Shown here: one piece after another, positions 47,319-59,786 of the stretch | How the letters are laid out: the number at the start of each line of letters is the position of its first letter | How positions within the stretch are numbered: the stretch's first letter is position 1 | Origin: Endocalyx cinctus | Lineage: Eukaryota > Ascomycota > Sordariomycetes > Amphisphaeriales > Apiosporaceae | Assembly: GCA_001600455.1 (NCBI GenBank) | Contig: BCKC01000001.1 | Coordinates: forward strand, 6,641,418 to 6,705,417 | Length of the DNA: 64,000 nt | Direction: 5' to 3' | Position numbers and translations under genes: made by a program | Notes under the pieces: model-generated | Told to the model about the DNA's origin: nothing | The model's database searches: none | What the model saw: only the letters and a program-made list of their open reading frames with translations

Positions 47319-50300
47319 TATTATTTTTTTCAAGAGTTGGGGGTTTCACAAAATTAGATAGTATTGGTTGTGTTGCAATAGATCTGAAGTATGATTTTTC
47401 TGTTACAGAGAGTTGAAGATCGGTTGCCTATCAATTGTGTGTGTATGTATTGTAACAAGAAGAAAGACAAATCGGGGCTGTCATCGTCGATCCTTCTTCT
47501 TTATTTATATATATCAGATAGATCTCACCACACCAGACATTATTTTGTCTCGCCATCATTTTTTGGCGGCCGCTTCCATCCTTTCTCTACGTTCTTTCTT
47601 AATCAGACTTAGAGATAAGAACCCATGAACTCACATGGCAAGGGTTGTTAAAACTGTTTGGAACATCATATAAATGGCTAATGTCAATAGATGAGGACCG
47701 GCACGACTGGCCCACAAACAATACATAATATCCGGGGTTGGTTTATTTATCCGGGTTGAGTGACTCGCGGCCAACGAACCACCACTTTATCAAAAAAAGA
47801 CAGAACCCTTGACAATTGCCAACCAGAAACGATTTCTTTCCAATTCTATGGGCTACATAGTTAGATTGCTAAATAGGTCACATTGTCACTATCTGTGCCA
47901 ATGTATACGAATATATATGGTGGCGTTGACATATGCAGTCATCTTCCCTTCATTCGTTGGACCGGGAGACAGTTTTATAGAGGGAGATGAAATTCCCGAT
48001 TCTTCTAGCTGGATCTATTATTAGAATCTTTACAAGCTTGACAGAAGGTCTTCTCGGATCCAGACTTTCGAGTATGTTGCCAATGCGAGACCCTTTGTTG
48101 ACTGATATGCCAGAACGGTCTCGGTCCCTCGTAGTTGTATCTGACGGTGCAACCGCGACACGCATTGAGGTTAACTGAAGGTCCAAAGTGGAATTCTCAG
48201 GGTCCGAAATGTAACTTCGATATTGACAAGCTTGAAGATCTAGGCAAAGCCCTGTCACACCACGAACAAGTGACATGAAAGTAAGCTTCCGAAATATTGT
48301 GCCAGTCGTGAATTGAGCTCTCTCGCGTATGATCAATGATTGAAGGGATAGAGAAGTACTCTAATAGGCCTATTTGAATTCTGCCTGAGGTCGGGGCCGG
48401 GCCTTGAAGGGAAATGAAGCAGCATCTGGCGTCAGAAGTAGGGCCCCCTTTAGATCTCAGTTGTAAGTAGCAGTATACGTATCTAAACCAGATAAATCAC
48501 ACCATAGATACTTACCGCGAAACTAGAGTCATCAGCTTCTGATATGTAAGATCGTGAAGGTAATTTATGTATCCTATCATGTGACGTATGTAATTTCCGG
48601 AGACGAGATTGGGTCGAGCCACTCTCAGGTGTTACCATTTATCTCACCAGCGTCATTTAACCTAAGCTGAGATATAGTATGTCGCCTTTATTATAATAAT
48701 GATTAAAGGTGTACTTGATTAATTGTAAAGCAATACTCGTTAACTTGCAAGGATCAATTATTGAGATACTTCAGATCACTGAATTAAAGCATGGCTATTT
48801 AACATGCATCGCTTTCCACTATAATAGCAATCCGGTCTTACAAATTTTCGTGAGGGGGGATGTATCTTCAGCTAATCCAGAATATGGAATCTGGTCGTGG
48901 ATATCAGTGGCGATGAAATATTTATAACTTAGAGTACCAATTAATTAAGTTTACTTGACCTGATTGAAAGTGAGGACGTATTCATGTAGTTCAGGCAGCC
49001 AGATGCGATGATGCATATGAGAGTCATGAAGTAAATTATGGTAGAAAAGGCTGGCAAGATTAAATGTTTAATAGAACATGTCACTATCAGGCGAGCGGTG
49101 TACTTTCGTGCCTGCTCCAGCATTTATATCACTCCGATCATAATGGCAGCTGCCGAGACTTGCGCTCTATGAGCCCTTCATGGAGAAACTGGCCACCTCT
49201 AGTTAAGGACAGAAGTAATGACAGTAGTCTAATATCTAACCCTGGAAGTATAGTAGTGTAGCGCTTCCTAACTCCAACTCACTCCTGTTCATATATGGTA
49301 TATACATCGTGCATCTCTATTGCTGTTCTTTCCAAACTTATAAACCATAAGGTACTCTTGATCAAGATTCCCATTTGATGGAGTTCTTATTACAGGTAGT
49401 CAACTGGGTAGGTCATTCAAGTTACCCCCAAAACTATAAATATCATTCCATTCATTGATATAGTGTTACGATACATAGAAAACTTTTGACGCTACTTCCA
49501 CTGGTGGCCAAAACGGCTGCCATTGCATATTATCGGAATACTAACAAGCCTGTTACCATGTATATATGCTCAACCGCTTTAGCACCAGATATAAGTTCAA
49601 CTCAAAGATCTCAGAATTATTCAGTTTTGATATTGATGACTTCAAATAAGATGTGTATCTCACGCAATATCAAGAGAAAAGAATGTTGCTTCTACATGGC
49701 GTTTGGGGAACCACCGATAGGATACGTCCCTGCCGAAGATCACCTATGCAAACAATGAAGAGATCACGTCGGTCTCATCTGTTCCTATGGTCGGGCTGGG
49801 CAGCTAAGAGTAAGGATAATATATCAAATTCTTTGTTTTTCACATATCTGATAACTATCAGATTTCACAAGATAATAAAGGCAAGGCTAGAAAGATGTGA
49901 GTGGCAAGGAATCTTTGAACGCTACATTGCCAACCTTACTATCAGCTAATCTGAGTTAGTTGCAGGAGACCTTTTTTTCCAACTCACATCCCCACGAGGT
50001 GAATGAACTCATTCAGTTGTATACAAATCCGTGAGCACGCCGTCTACAGTCCCGCAGCAAGAGATCTGTTAGATGGTTGTCATATCCCATGTCGAGCTAC
50101 GTTCAAGGGCATACATGAAGCTGAAAGAGCATTTCGACAAAAGTTTCATGCAAATGATCCCTACCGGGAATCATCGAAATATTTCGGCATTTATCCATCT
50201 TTTTTCTCGAGCTCGGTGTTGAAATAGTTTTCCAAAGACCCAATTGAAAAAAAAAAAAAAAAAATAGGGCATCCCGCCGTGAAATCCTTAAAATTCTGGA

Positions 50301-50605
50301 GAGCTCGGTTGCCCGAATCCGGGTAATCGGCCATGGTATTCTGGCTAAAGTTAGTATGAACTATGAATTAAATAACATTCAGGGAGGAGGATTCGGACAT
50401 ACCCCTTTTGACGGCGTTAACCACTGTCGAGGAGCACAGCTTCGCTAGTATAAGTAATACCGTTCTCAGGTAAAAATTATAAAAACGTGGGTTTTCTGAT
50501 ACCGATATCTACAACCTATGATGGTATATTATAATATTGACAAACAATGCTATAAACTAGACAAAAAACAAATCAATTCTATATACTTGAAGACCGAACT
50601 ATACT
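47319..50605. other. Intergenic region between the KEP-like gene and the sulfate permease
   Basis: About 3.3 kb, AT-rich, with an A18 run at 50247-50264. Several 60-130-codon frames exist on both strands (47950-48336 minus, 47987-48178 plus, 49486-49758 plus). None shows a family motif, and their number fits chance. Confidence 0.45.
50247..50264. repeat. A18 homopolymer
   Basis: Eighteen consecutive A in noncoding DNA. Confidence 0.88.
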
Positions 50606-53139
50606 CTAAATTAAACTCGTAGCCTCCCGCGTTGCCGCTTCGACCGCAGATAAGAGATCTATATGAAAATTTGGGTAATTTATCCCGTGTATAGGGGCCG
50701 TGCTAGCCGGGTTTCGCGACGAAGTAGATACTTGAATATCCGAAGCCGCGGTGTTACCCCCACTCCCCGACGCTTCGACATCCGACTCCGAAGTCGAACC
50801 TTGCGGCTCTGGAGAAGTGTCGCATACCGACTCGTGGCTTATTTTATCGGCGATGTTGAAAACCGGAGTCCAGTTCTCCACGTCTTTATTGTTCGGGTAT
50901 CCGAAACCGACCACGGCGAGGGCTCGCCTCGCCCATCGGTTGTCGAGGCACGCGAAGTGCCATTCGACCGGATCCGGGGATGCCCATCGATCTAGCTGAT
51001 CGCGAAGTTCGATCAAGCCCTCGACGGCGCCCGTATCTAGGTTATTTACTGCAGAACAATCTAGGATGATGGCTTTCAAGTTGGGCTTGTCATGACGAGA
51101 CTCGTCTTCGTCGGAAGACTTGCTTCCTTTGGACGGAAGAGGCTCATTCCAGGGTCGATCCTAAGATAAAATCAGTTAACGGAACAGAAAAATTAGAACA
51201 TAGAGCTCCTCAGATAGCTGCGGTAATTCTGAACTTACACCTGGGTGATCGTATATAGGAATGGTCGTCTGCTGAGTCTCCGCCGTGACATGTGCTAGTA
51301 GTGTATCCATATGCTGCGCCTGGTTCAAGTAATTGAATCCTTCCGGAAATCTGTAAATGAAGATGCCGGGGTATGGAGATTTGACATTGACTACCGGATT
51401 CGATGCGTCACTCCGATCGAGAGGGAGATATACATCCCGAGGTGGACAATTTACTTGCTGACGTAGACTGGAAGAGCTGAGACTAGTAGAGATGTTTGAT
51501 CCAGAAGCGGGATGTTGATGAACATGGACTGTTCCCATAATACGACCTTTGGCTCGAGCAATTCGTAAGAGAAGGAGGACAGCGGATAGAGCTATTGTGA
51601 CGTAGATGCCATTCTCGAGGTTGGTAAAGAGGGACACGAATACCCCTGCGAAGTAAATCACGACATCCGGTGGTGAGATGAGCCACGATTTATAGACGTG
51701 ATGCGGCGAGGTGATCAAATTTATCACCGCGTGTATGATGAGAGCCGCTAGAGCGGCCATGGGAATGAAGTACAATACTGCTGTTAGGGCGTATAATGCG
51801 AGTAGCAAAATGATGCCATTGAATACACCTGCTAGTGGGGTTCGGACACCAGCTTTTGATAAAATAGCTGTCCCGCCAAAGGAACCTGTCGAAGCATAGG
51901 CACCAACAAATGGACCAGTAAGGTTGGTAGCTGCGATAGAAATTAATTCTTGAGAAGGTATGACCGTATACCCGTTTATACGACCGAAAGACTTGCCAAT
52001 GGCAATGTGCTCAATGATTAGTATAATAACCGTAGCAGGCAGCTCTGGGAGGAGGGCGATTATCAGGCTCGGCTTCAATGACGGTGGTCCTGCATGACTA
52101 AAGCCTAAGGACTGTTAGTTTCGTGTATTTCAATTGACGACTTATGTGAAGACGATTACCTGTCGGAAGTGGACCTAGAATCCGAAATCTCGAATCTTCG
52201 AGTTCAAGATTCACGTTGACAAGGAAGCTGACAAATGTGTAGAGAAGGATCGTGAATGTTAACCGTAGAGATGAGACCGTAGACCATAGTCGTTTCTGAT
52301 GTGGCCAACGCTTCGTCGAATACTCGCACCACCATTTAATAAAGGAGAGGAGAAGCAAAGCAGTCAATCCTATTGCGGCATCTAGTTTCGTTCCTTTAAG
52401 CCCCTTAAGTACATCGATAAAGACTCGGTAAGCTGGCCCTTTCGAGTTGATGCCTTCGATTCCGAGGAGAGTGGGAAGTTGGCTGAGAGAGATGGTGATG
52501 GCAGCGCCGGTAATAAACGCAGAGATGGCCACATGGGGTATGAACTCAACGATCCAGTCTAATCTTAGAAGACCAAACACGAGAAGCACGGCCCCAGCCA
52601 AAAACGCATGCGTCTTTGCGATTTCTTCGCGGGTGAACGGGGCGTCTCCAGGATTAACGGGTAGCTGAAGCACACTGTCACCTGTCTTTCCAACCAAAAG
52701 GGAGACGACAGCGGTCGCACCGATCGCGATATCTTTTGACGTGCCGAATAACCAATATAGAGAGGCACCGGTAAAGGACGTATAAAGACCGTACTCCGGG
52801 CTAAGGTTTGCCAATAATGCATAAGACAGAGCTTGAGGAACAACTACAAGACCAAGTGTGACGCCTAAAATGGGTTAGAACAACGTTGGATAAACACGTG
52901 AATAGGACATAGACGTTACCGGCAATAACATCTCCCACAAGCCACCTTAGGTTGTACCGTGGGAGCCATTTTGTAAAGGGGAAGAAACTCAAAAAGTAAG
53001 AAAGTATATCATCTAGAGTAGGGACATGGTCGAATATCCAGTGCCTCACGGTGGGAAGGTCTTCTATATACGGCTCAACGGGGTGTAAAACGTGTTTCGC
53101 CCGCCCTAGGAAATCGTTAGTTTTCTTGTAGGTCATCAT
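50606..53139 (-). CDS. Sulfate permease, SulP/SLC26 family with STAS domain
   Basis: Four exons on the minus strand, 53139-52920, 52864-52160, 52104-51239 and 51160-50606, give 781 residues. The SulP signature is clear once spliced: GDVIAGVTLGLVVVPQALSY, then SPEYGLYTSFTGAS, GTSKDIAIGATAVVSLLVG, LPELPATVIILIIEHIAIGK and NLTGPFVGAYASTGSFGGTA. About 10-12 hydrophobic segments follow, then a cytosolic C-terminus with a STAS domain (ILDCSAVNNLDTGAVEGL near 628). These proteins take up sulfate at the plasma membrane, usually under sulfur-limitation control. The C-terminal tail after STAS is Ser/Asp-rich. All three splice junctions rebuild expected family sequence, for example IYDHPGDRPWNEP. The start gives MMTYKKTNDF; the second Met is an equally possible start. 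Confidence 0.94.
51161..51238 (-). other. Intron 3 of the sulfate permease gene
   Basis: 78 nt, donor GTAAGT, acceptor TTAG, phase 0. It restores HPGDRPWNEP. Confidence 0.85.
52105..52159 (-). other. Intron 2 of the sulfate permease gene
   Basis: 55 nt, donor GTAATC, acceptor TTAG. It restores GPLPTGFSHAGPPSL. Confidence 0.85.
52865..52919 (-). other. Intron 1 of the sulfate permease gene
   Basis: 55 nt, donor GTAACG, acceptor TTAG. It rejoins DVIAG to VTLGLVVVPQ. Confidence 0.88.
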
Positions 53140-53580
53140 GTGATGGTCAATGAATAAAGACCGAGTACGAAGACATTGAAATAGTAGTCACAATATAGAA
53201 AAATATGAGAAAATAAACGAAAACATAGTTGAACAGGAAACATATACACGTTTGGCTATCGAGAAGAGTTTTCTCAAGGTGATAACTACCGGCCGTCCCA
53301 GCGACGTCCGGCTCGGCTATGATTGTATTGAATGGTAATGATATCTAATTAGAATTTTGATGAAAAGTCAGGACCTAGCCATCTTGGCGTCGGCGTACAT
53401 TGGCGGTAAGGCTAATACGAGAGTTTGCCGTCTAGATAACCGTAATGGTGATTTTTATAACCCAAAACATAGCAAAAAAAACAAACGAAAAAAAAAAGCC
53501 TACCGCGTTCAGTAAAAGTACCGTACATCGGTCACTTTCGTCGTCCTACAAATATCTGGAATAAACCGACTGCATCTTAA

Positions 53581-53590
53581 ATGGTGGCAT
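53581..53590. promoter_or_regulatory. Candidate CYS3/MetR-type sulfur control site
   Basis: ATGGTGGCAT matches the Neurospora CYS3 consensus ATGRYRYCAT at 9 of 10 positions, 442 nt upstream of the sulfate permease start. One site with one mismatch is weak evidence; the biological context is what makes it worth listing. Confidence 0.3.
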
Positions 53591-55948
53591 TTCATCGGTT
53601 TACATACGTATATATCTAGCTGTATTCAAAGTCTATGCTTCATTGCAACGCTGCTTTAGGCTTTGCAGAGCAGATAGATGTAGTAGTCGACACTAGTCAA
53701 GTTCGTGGTTATGATTCGAGCTTTGACTTAGAGAGAACGGTATCCGTTACCGAGATGAATAAAAAAAGACTTCCGAAAGTGGGTGCGGTATCGGGATCAT
53801 ACGAGGAAAGAGACGATGGGTATATTCCGTGCCCCTTTTGCGGCTCAAAGCTCAAAGGATGAAGTTAGGTAAGCTGGTAAGTCGGTTGGGCAGAGGAGGA
53901 ATGGGAGGATGAAGAACCGACAGCCGCGAGTCAACCCAAGTGAGTGCGCTTATCGGCCGGGTGAGAATGCCCCACTACACCCAAGATAAGACACCGCCTG
54001 ACTGCCAGACAGAGATCCCACATTTTGTCGATCAGTCCTCGATTCTGCCACGATAACATCGGCATTTGGAAAAGGATATAAGATAGGATTTATCATGATC
54101 TCCAATATTAGGACCGGGCCGGTATATGAATTAAGGGGGGATACTTCGCTTGAAGTCGAATTGATGAATTGATGAATTGATAACAAAGGTGCCAAGTTCC
54201 AACGCTTTGGAAATGTGGTACATTCGCTCGCTATTAGTAAGTAAATATCTCGGGCCCGACGAACATGAATCATTCCGCAAGCCTCCACTTACCCGGTGAA
54301 ATCGTCAGAGCGTATTTATTCGCGTAAGCCATCGTGTATCTGGAACACGTGGTAGTCGTCATTCGATTCACTTGTTATTTACTCATCAGTTCTTCCTCAA
54401 TGGGATAATGAATGACGCTTCAAGTAGGCTGTTTATCCAGCTTATCCAATTACACTTTGCTCGTAGACGATCAAATACGTGAACCGTAGGCTATTTCAAT
54501 TCTTTTTCTTTTTCTATTGCTAGCTTGTCTTGCTCCGGTCTCTGTGAAAGTTACATATGACGAGATTATTGAAATATTTCGACAGTGGGAAAACGAAATG
54601 AATAAATTTCGAGTAACGCAAAAAAAAGTACATCACGTCATGTTTGTGAAACACTACATATCTGACGAGATTATCAAGTAGTATATGTAGATGAATGGAA
54701 ATGAATGACAGTATGACTCAAATCTGGAAATCGAGAACCATCTTTACGACGGGCTATTTATTCTAAGTGCACCTATATCTCACATAAAATGCTAAAGACA
54801 GATTATACTAGATCATTGGTAACGTTGAAGTCGATTACGCGGAGTACTATGTATCCATATAAATGTAGTATACTATGATTCATGCGGAGATAAGAAATGA
54901 GATGTACGGATTCAAAAGGAGGGTCAAAAAACACGGAAAGTTATGAGGACCCCGAGCACCGAGAGAGTCCGCTTATCACCGACCTAAAAAGGACAAAAAA
55001 AAATGAGTCAAAATGTTTAATTTTAGTATATTCCATTCCTATTCCATCCACAATTATTTCCTTTAATACTTAACACTAACTCTATAAGTTATTAGTTTAA
55101 GTCGATTGAGTTTTCTTGTCGCGAGGGTTCACCCGAGTCCGAGAACTCTGCGAAAATAATGCGACGTTGCCTAAGCTCGTCTTCAGTACACAGTAAACGC
55201 AGAGAGTCGGATTAGTATAACCCCCTTTTCTCAGCTCTAATTTCTTATGTGAGTCAGTCGTAAATAGCTACTAAAACACATACACTACGAAATTATTACT
55301 ATGTACTGCATACATCGTCAGAGCGTCACACCGTATGAATTGAATGTTTCATCAAGGTAGAGACAGAGATGAGATTTCTGTAGAGATGATATCTCTTTGA
55401 AGTGAATCATAATTATCTATTAGGTACGGAGTATGGATTGAATTCTTGTGAGCTTTACACAAGTCAGGAGCAAAATCCGTACGGAGGCTCTACTACTATG
55501 TATACAAAGACAGGGATGAAAGCAAATCTCATCTTAAAAACGAGATCTGGAACCTGCTGTTGAAATTAATTAGTAATAACCGGCGACTGTCCGTCGGAGC
55601 AATTGACTATGTGGAAACTAGCTTGCCCTGTCACTTGAATCCTACCCAGCTCTTTTTTTCTTTTTCCAATTAAACGATGAAGAATGGGGCTAGCTGAGCT
55701 CTCCTCTCACGCTAGATCCTCCTCAACAAGAAAGTACGCACATACTATGTCCCCGAGAATCCTTGGGTAATTCAACCAATCGTGGTTACAAAGCATTCCT
55801 TACTCAGGGTCTTTACGGACTCAATAACCATCCGCGGGCCCATCTGTGCTTGTATTGTCCGACGTAGACGATTAATTATAGTGGTGACGTGGACTTAGGG
55901 TGATAACCTAACAGTACTCGGAGTTAAATAATGAGAGCTCTTGAATAA

Positions 55949-55961
55949 TATATATATATAT
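55949..55961 (+). promoter_or_regulatory. TATA-like tract before the MFS gene
   Basis: An ATATATATATATAT-type stretch about 200 nt upstream of the MFS start codon, followed by a T/C-rich stretch. The position suits a core promoter but it may be a simple repeat. Confidence 0.35.
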
Positions 55962-56159
55962 TTCTTTTATCATCCACCTCTTACATAGATAATCTTAATC
56001 AGATCATTCCAAACAACAATCCCCAGGTCCAGCAAAGTATTCGAAAAAGAGTTAGTATTCCATATCATCGAATATTTCACCCAAAGTGACTACTAGATCG
56101 AATTGGCTTTGTTTACTTTCCTACCCATCCGATCACGACTTTCGCTACGAAAAAAAAAG

Positions 56160-58246
56160 ATGCTTAAGCCAGACCGTCGAGCCTCTGATGAGGCACCCTC
56201 CCAGGCACCTACCATAGCGCCCAGCTCCACCAGCTTAGAATTAGAAAAGGAGAGACCAGAAAGCCCAGCACGATCGGCGTTACCGTCCGTCTCCCAGAGC
56301 AGCTCCGCGGAGGATATCTCCGCCTCGGGGGTTTCCGCGGTGATGGTAGACGAGAAGACCGGCGCAGGAGGCGACCTAGTCAGACATGCGACGGCCAAGT
56401 CCCTGCAGCACGGCCACCCAGTAGACGTGACTTTAACGAGAGAGGACGGTACCGAATACCCTACTGGTGTCAGACTTGGCTTCATCACCTTGGCTTTATG
56501 TCTCAGTGTCTTCCTCATGGCTCTTGAGTGAGTTTTCTTCCCTGTCTCTTAACGCGTGTGACCAAGACAGATTCCGTATTTTTTTTTTCTGTACTAACGA
56601 ACACTTTGCGTATTAGCAACTCCATCATCGCCACAGCTATCCCCAAAATAACAGACGCCTTCCACAGTTTGAATGACGTAGGATGGTACGGATCCGCCTA
56701 CCTCCTCACCACCGCCTCCCTTCAATTATTATTCGGAAAGCTCTACACCTACCTCAGCATCAAATGGGTCTACCTATCCGCCATCGGCTTGTTCGAGCTC
56801 GGCAGCTTAATCTGCGGTGCCGCCCCGAACTCCATCGCCCTCATCCTCGGCCGCGCCATCGCCGGCGTGGGCTCCGCCGGACTGTTCAGCGGAGCGCTTT
56901 TGATCCTCGCGCACAGCGTGCCTCTCGCCAAGCGACCGCTATATACGTAAGTTTATTATTATCACGGGAATTCGTGTTTGTATTCGCATTTTCGATTTCG
57001 TTGAATACTGAAAGCTGACGACGCCATTTCGCGCGAATTTTTAGCGGTCTTGTTAGTAGCATGTACGGTATTGCGTCGGTCGCCGGTCCTCTTCTCGGTG
57101 GTGTCTTTACCGATAAAGTGGTAAGTATTTATTTCACCGCATCAATCCCTAATCTCGTAATCAATCCGAGTTTTTCTAACCGAGCATTCTTAGACGTGGC
57201 GATGGTGTTTCTACATCAACCTCCCCATCGGCGCCGTCACCGTCATCGTCATCGCCCTGACGTTCCCGGACCCGGTGAAGAAGCAGCAGAACGACGAGAC
57301 GTTCTGGGAGCGCGCCCAGCACTTCGACATCCCGGGCACCCTGATCTTCCTGCCGGCCATCATCTCGCTCCTGCTCGCGCTGCAGTGGGGCGGCACCACG
57401 TACGCGTGGTCGAGCGCGCGCATCATCGCCCTGTTCGTCGTCTTCGGCGTGCTCATCATCCTCTTCGTCTACATCCAGTTCCGGCAGGGCGAGAACGCGA
57501 CGGTGCCGCCGCGCATCTTCGCGAACCGGACCGTGTACGCGTCGAGCCTGTTCGCGTTCGCCATCGGCTCGAGCTTCTTCGTCTTCGTCTACTACATCCC
57601 GACCTGGTTCCAGGCCGTCCAGGGCGTCAGCGCCGTCCAGTCCGGCATCCGGAACCTGCCCATGCTCCTCAGCGTCGTCCTCTTCTCCCTGCTCGCCGGC
57701 GGCCTCATCTCCGCCATCGGCTACTACGCCCCCTTCATGATCGCCGGCAGCATCCTGCTCTCCGTCGGCAGCGGCCTCCTCACCACCTTCGACCCGGACA
57801 CCAAGACCGGCGCCTGGATCGGGTACCAGATCTTGTTCGGCGCCGGCGTCGGCATGGCCCTCCAGCAGCCCCTGATCGCCGTGCAGACGGTCCTCGACAT
57901 CAAGGACGTCCCCATCGGCACGGCCGTCGCCGCCTTCATGCAGACGATCGGCGGCGCGCTCTTCATCAGCGTGGCGCAGAACATCTTCTCCAACACTCTG
58001 ATCAAGGAGCTGACCGCGAACGTGCCCAGCATCAACCCGGAACTCGTGCTGAGCACGGGTGCGACCGACCTGCAAAAGTCGGTCTCGGCCGATCTCCTCC
58101 CCGCCGTCGTCCTCTCGTACAGCAACGCGCTGACGACGTCCTTCTACGTCGGCGTTGCCTTGGCCGTATTCACCAGCATCGGTGCTGCCCTCATCGAGTG
58201 GAAGAGCGTCAAGGGCAAGAACGTCGAGATGGGCGCGGTGGCTTAA
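56160..58246 (+). CDS. MFS transporter, DHA2 (14-helix) drug/toxin efflux type
   Basis: Four exons, 56160-56527, 56617-56946, 57045-57120 and 57194-58246, give 608 residues. A Ser/Glu-rich cytosolic N-terminus of about 105 residues leads into membrane helices: [52 protein letters not shown], then motif [21 protein letters not shown], and [14 protein letters not shown]. These are hallmarks of fungal DHA2 transporters (TOXA-like). Members export toxins, drugs or organic acids by proton antiport at the plasma membrane. The substrate cannot be told, and no biosynthetic gene is adjacent. The last exon is strongly GC-rich and biased to C at third positions, unlike exons 1-3, which also creates long shadow frames on the other strand. 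Confidence 0.94.
56528..56616 (+). other. Intron 1 of the MFS gene
   Basis: 89 nt, GTGAGT donor, branch ACTAAC, TTAG acceptor. It creates [15 protein letters not shown]. Confidence 0.9.
56947..57044 (+). other. Intron 2 of the MFS gene
   Basis: 98 nt, GTAAGT donor, TTTAG acceptor, joining RPLYT to GLVSSMYG. Confidence 0.88.
57121..57193 (+). other. Intron 3 of the MFS gene
   Basis: 73 nt, GTAAGT donor, TTAG acceptor, phase 0, joining FTDKV to [11 protein letters not shown]. Confidence 0.9.
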
Positions 58247-58973
58247 TTTTCTGTACGATGTACGAAAAAGAGAAATACCTGAACCGGTAATTGGCGTTGC
58301 GCGGGCGGTTTTGCGATTATAGAAAATATATCCTTCTGTTGCATTCTAGCATTATTGTACGAAATAGGCGTTCGGTCAAAAACTCCCTTTGCTATAAGGT
58401 ATGGTAACATTCTGGCTGGCGTTAATGGTGGGATATATATAACAATCAGTTTTTGATTGGCGGCTTATATTTTAAGAGCTTGCATTAATAGTGTATATAT
58501 AATAATAAATCACACCTCATAAAGATTCGTCTCGTTAATGTGCAGTGACTCATTCAATGTCTTCATATCACTTTTCTTGTCCTAGTTCCATACATGCACA
58601 GTTTCTGCTACGATACTACCGGCGCTAATATATGATGCTTGTCCGGAGGGATTAATTACGGTCCAGACAAAAGGTCGAGCAGCCAAATTGCCGATGATCC
58701 TACGTGTCCGTGATTAATCGCGGCTAAAATCTCCGTAGGGCGGCAATTGCATTATTACATAGTAACAAGATTCGAAGCCGGAAGATATCAAATTCAAGGG
58801 GGCGATATTTGGAGACCCCTCTTTTTTTGCCTTCTGCAAGAGGTCTTCGTTTCGCCTACAAATAAACTGGGAAAGAGTACCTACTTACCTCGCTACTAAC
58901 CGTGTAACTCGCTTAGATCTAACTTGATTGAATCTATACCATAACATAGAGTAAATTCTCGCATCATTTGAAT
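58247..58973. other. Intergenic, tandem
   Basis: AT-rich spacer between the MFS and DUF8021-like genes; no gene recognised. Confidence 0.55.
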
Positions 58974-59786
58974 ATGTTTACTCCATTTATTCTGGTGACG
59001 TGGGCAGCGGCAGGTCTCGTCCTGCGTAGCTCCGCAGCCTGCACCCGCGAGTCGCTTCAAGAAGCGACGGCAAGCTACCTTTCCGCGTTCGCGGCGGGCG
59101 ACCCCGCGGCCATCGCGTCGCTGGCGACGGAAGCGGTAGCGTACCAAGAAAACGACGTCGAGATGGACGTGTCCGAGGGCGTGCTCTCGGAGGGGGTCGA
59201 GATCTCCTTCAACCGCAGCATCTACGACACGACCGAGTGCGCCTCGTACACGGAGGTGGTCTCGACGGCGGCGGCGCACCCTTACGTCGTCGGCACGCGC
59301 CTCGCCTTCTCCGAGGACGCCGTCATCACCAAGATCGAGTCCGTCGTCTGCGACGCCGGCGATTGGATCTTCGACGCCACCGGTAGCCTGAGGTACAACC
59401 AGCAGGAGAGCTGGGACCCGATCCCCGAGGCCGAGCGGGACTCGCGCGAGGTGCTGCAGGCGGCCGGGGACGCGTACATCGACGCCTGGGGCGACGCGAC
59501 CGTCGACCCGCCTTTCGGCCCCGTTTGCTCCCGTCTCGAGGGCGGCTTCTACATCACCGGCAACTGTCTTCTGAACTTCGACCCTCCGTTTGAGGTCACC
59601 AACCGTCGCTATACCATCGACGAGGAACTGGGCGCCGTCGACATCTTCCACAACTTCCCCTTCCTCGACACCGCCATTCCCCGGGATCCGGGAACACAGA
59701 CCAATAACTTGTTGAGGGTAGTGGGTGGTCAGATTCGCTATATTCACGAGAATACTGTCTGTTCCACAAATGGGTGTGGTAGATAG
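58974..59786 (+). CDS. Secreted DUF8021-like protein
   Basis: Single-exon gene of 270 residues. The first in-frame ATG at 58974 gives a signal peptide (MFTPFILVTWAAAGLVLRSSA) directly before ACTRESLQEATASYLSAFAAG. Family-like blocks follow: LSEGVEISFNRSIYDTTECA, HPYVVGTRLAF, KIESVVCDAGDWIFDATGS, ESWDPIPEAERDSREVLQAA, GDAYIDAW, VCSRLEGG, and NRRYTIDEELGAVDIFHNF. These match my memory of the fungal DUF8021 domain, which has an NTF2-like pattern (CTRxxLxxxxxxYxxA start) and no settled function. Six to eight cysteines suggest disulfides. The gene is very GC-rich in an AT-rich setting. Confidence 0.82.
   Translation: MFTPFILVTWAAAGLVLRSSAACTRESLQEATASYLSAFAAGDPAAIASLATEAVAYQENDVEMDVSEGVLSEGVEISFNRSIYDTTECASYTEVVSTAAAHPYVVGTRLAFSEDAVITKIESVVCDAGDWIFDATGSLRYNQQESWDPIPEAERDSREVLQAAGDAYIDAWGDATVDPPFGPVCSRLEGGFYITGNCLLNFDPPFEVTNRRYTIDEELGAVDIFHNFPFLDTAIPRDPGTQTNNLLRVVGGQIRYIHENTVCSTNGCGR

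Larger units (their letters stand above)
53140..56159. other. Divergent promoter region, sulfate permease / MFS transporter
   Basis: About 3.0 kb with no firm gene. A 75-codon ATG frame at 53635-53862 ends in IPCPFCGSKLKG, a lone CxxC zinc-knuckle-like end, but no partner exon was found. A (TA)n tract lies near 55949-55961. Confidence 0.5.

Noticed and set aside
47950..48336. 128-codon minus-strand frame opposite a short signal-like plus-strand frame (47987-48178)
   Set aside because: Neither frame shows a domain, and no intron extends them into a longer product.
57176..58075. 299-codon minus-strand open frame
   Set aside because: It lies fully opposite the GC-rich last exon of the MFS gene; its Asp/Gly/Arg/Val-rich composition is the usual reverse shadow of GC-rich codons.
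57061..58290. 409-codon plus-strand open frame
   Set aside because: It is out of frame with the MFS exons and reads as Arg/His/Pro/Ala-rich low complexity; it crosses intron 3 and has no family likeness.
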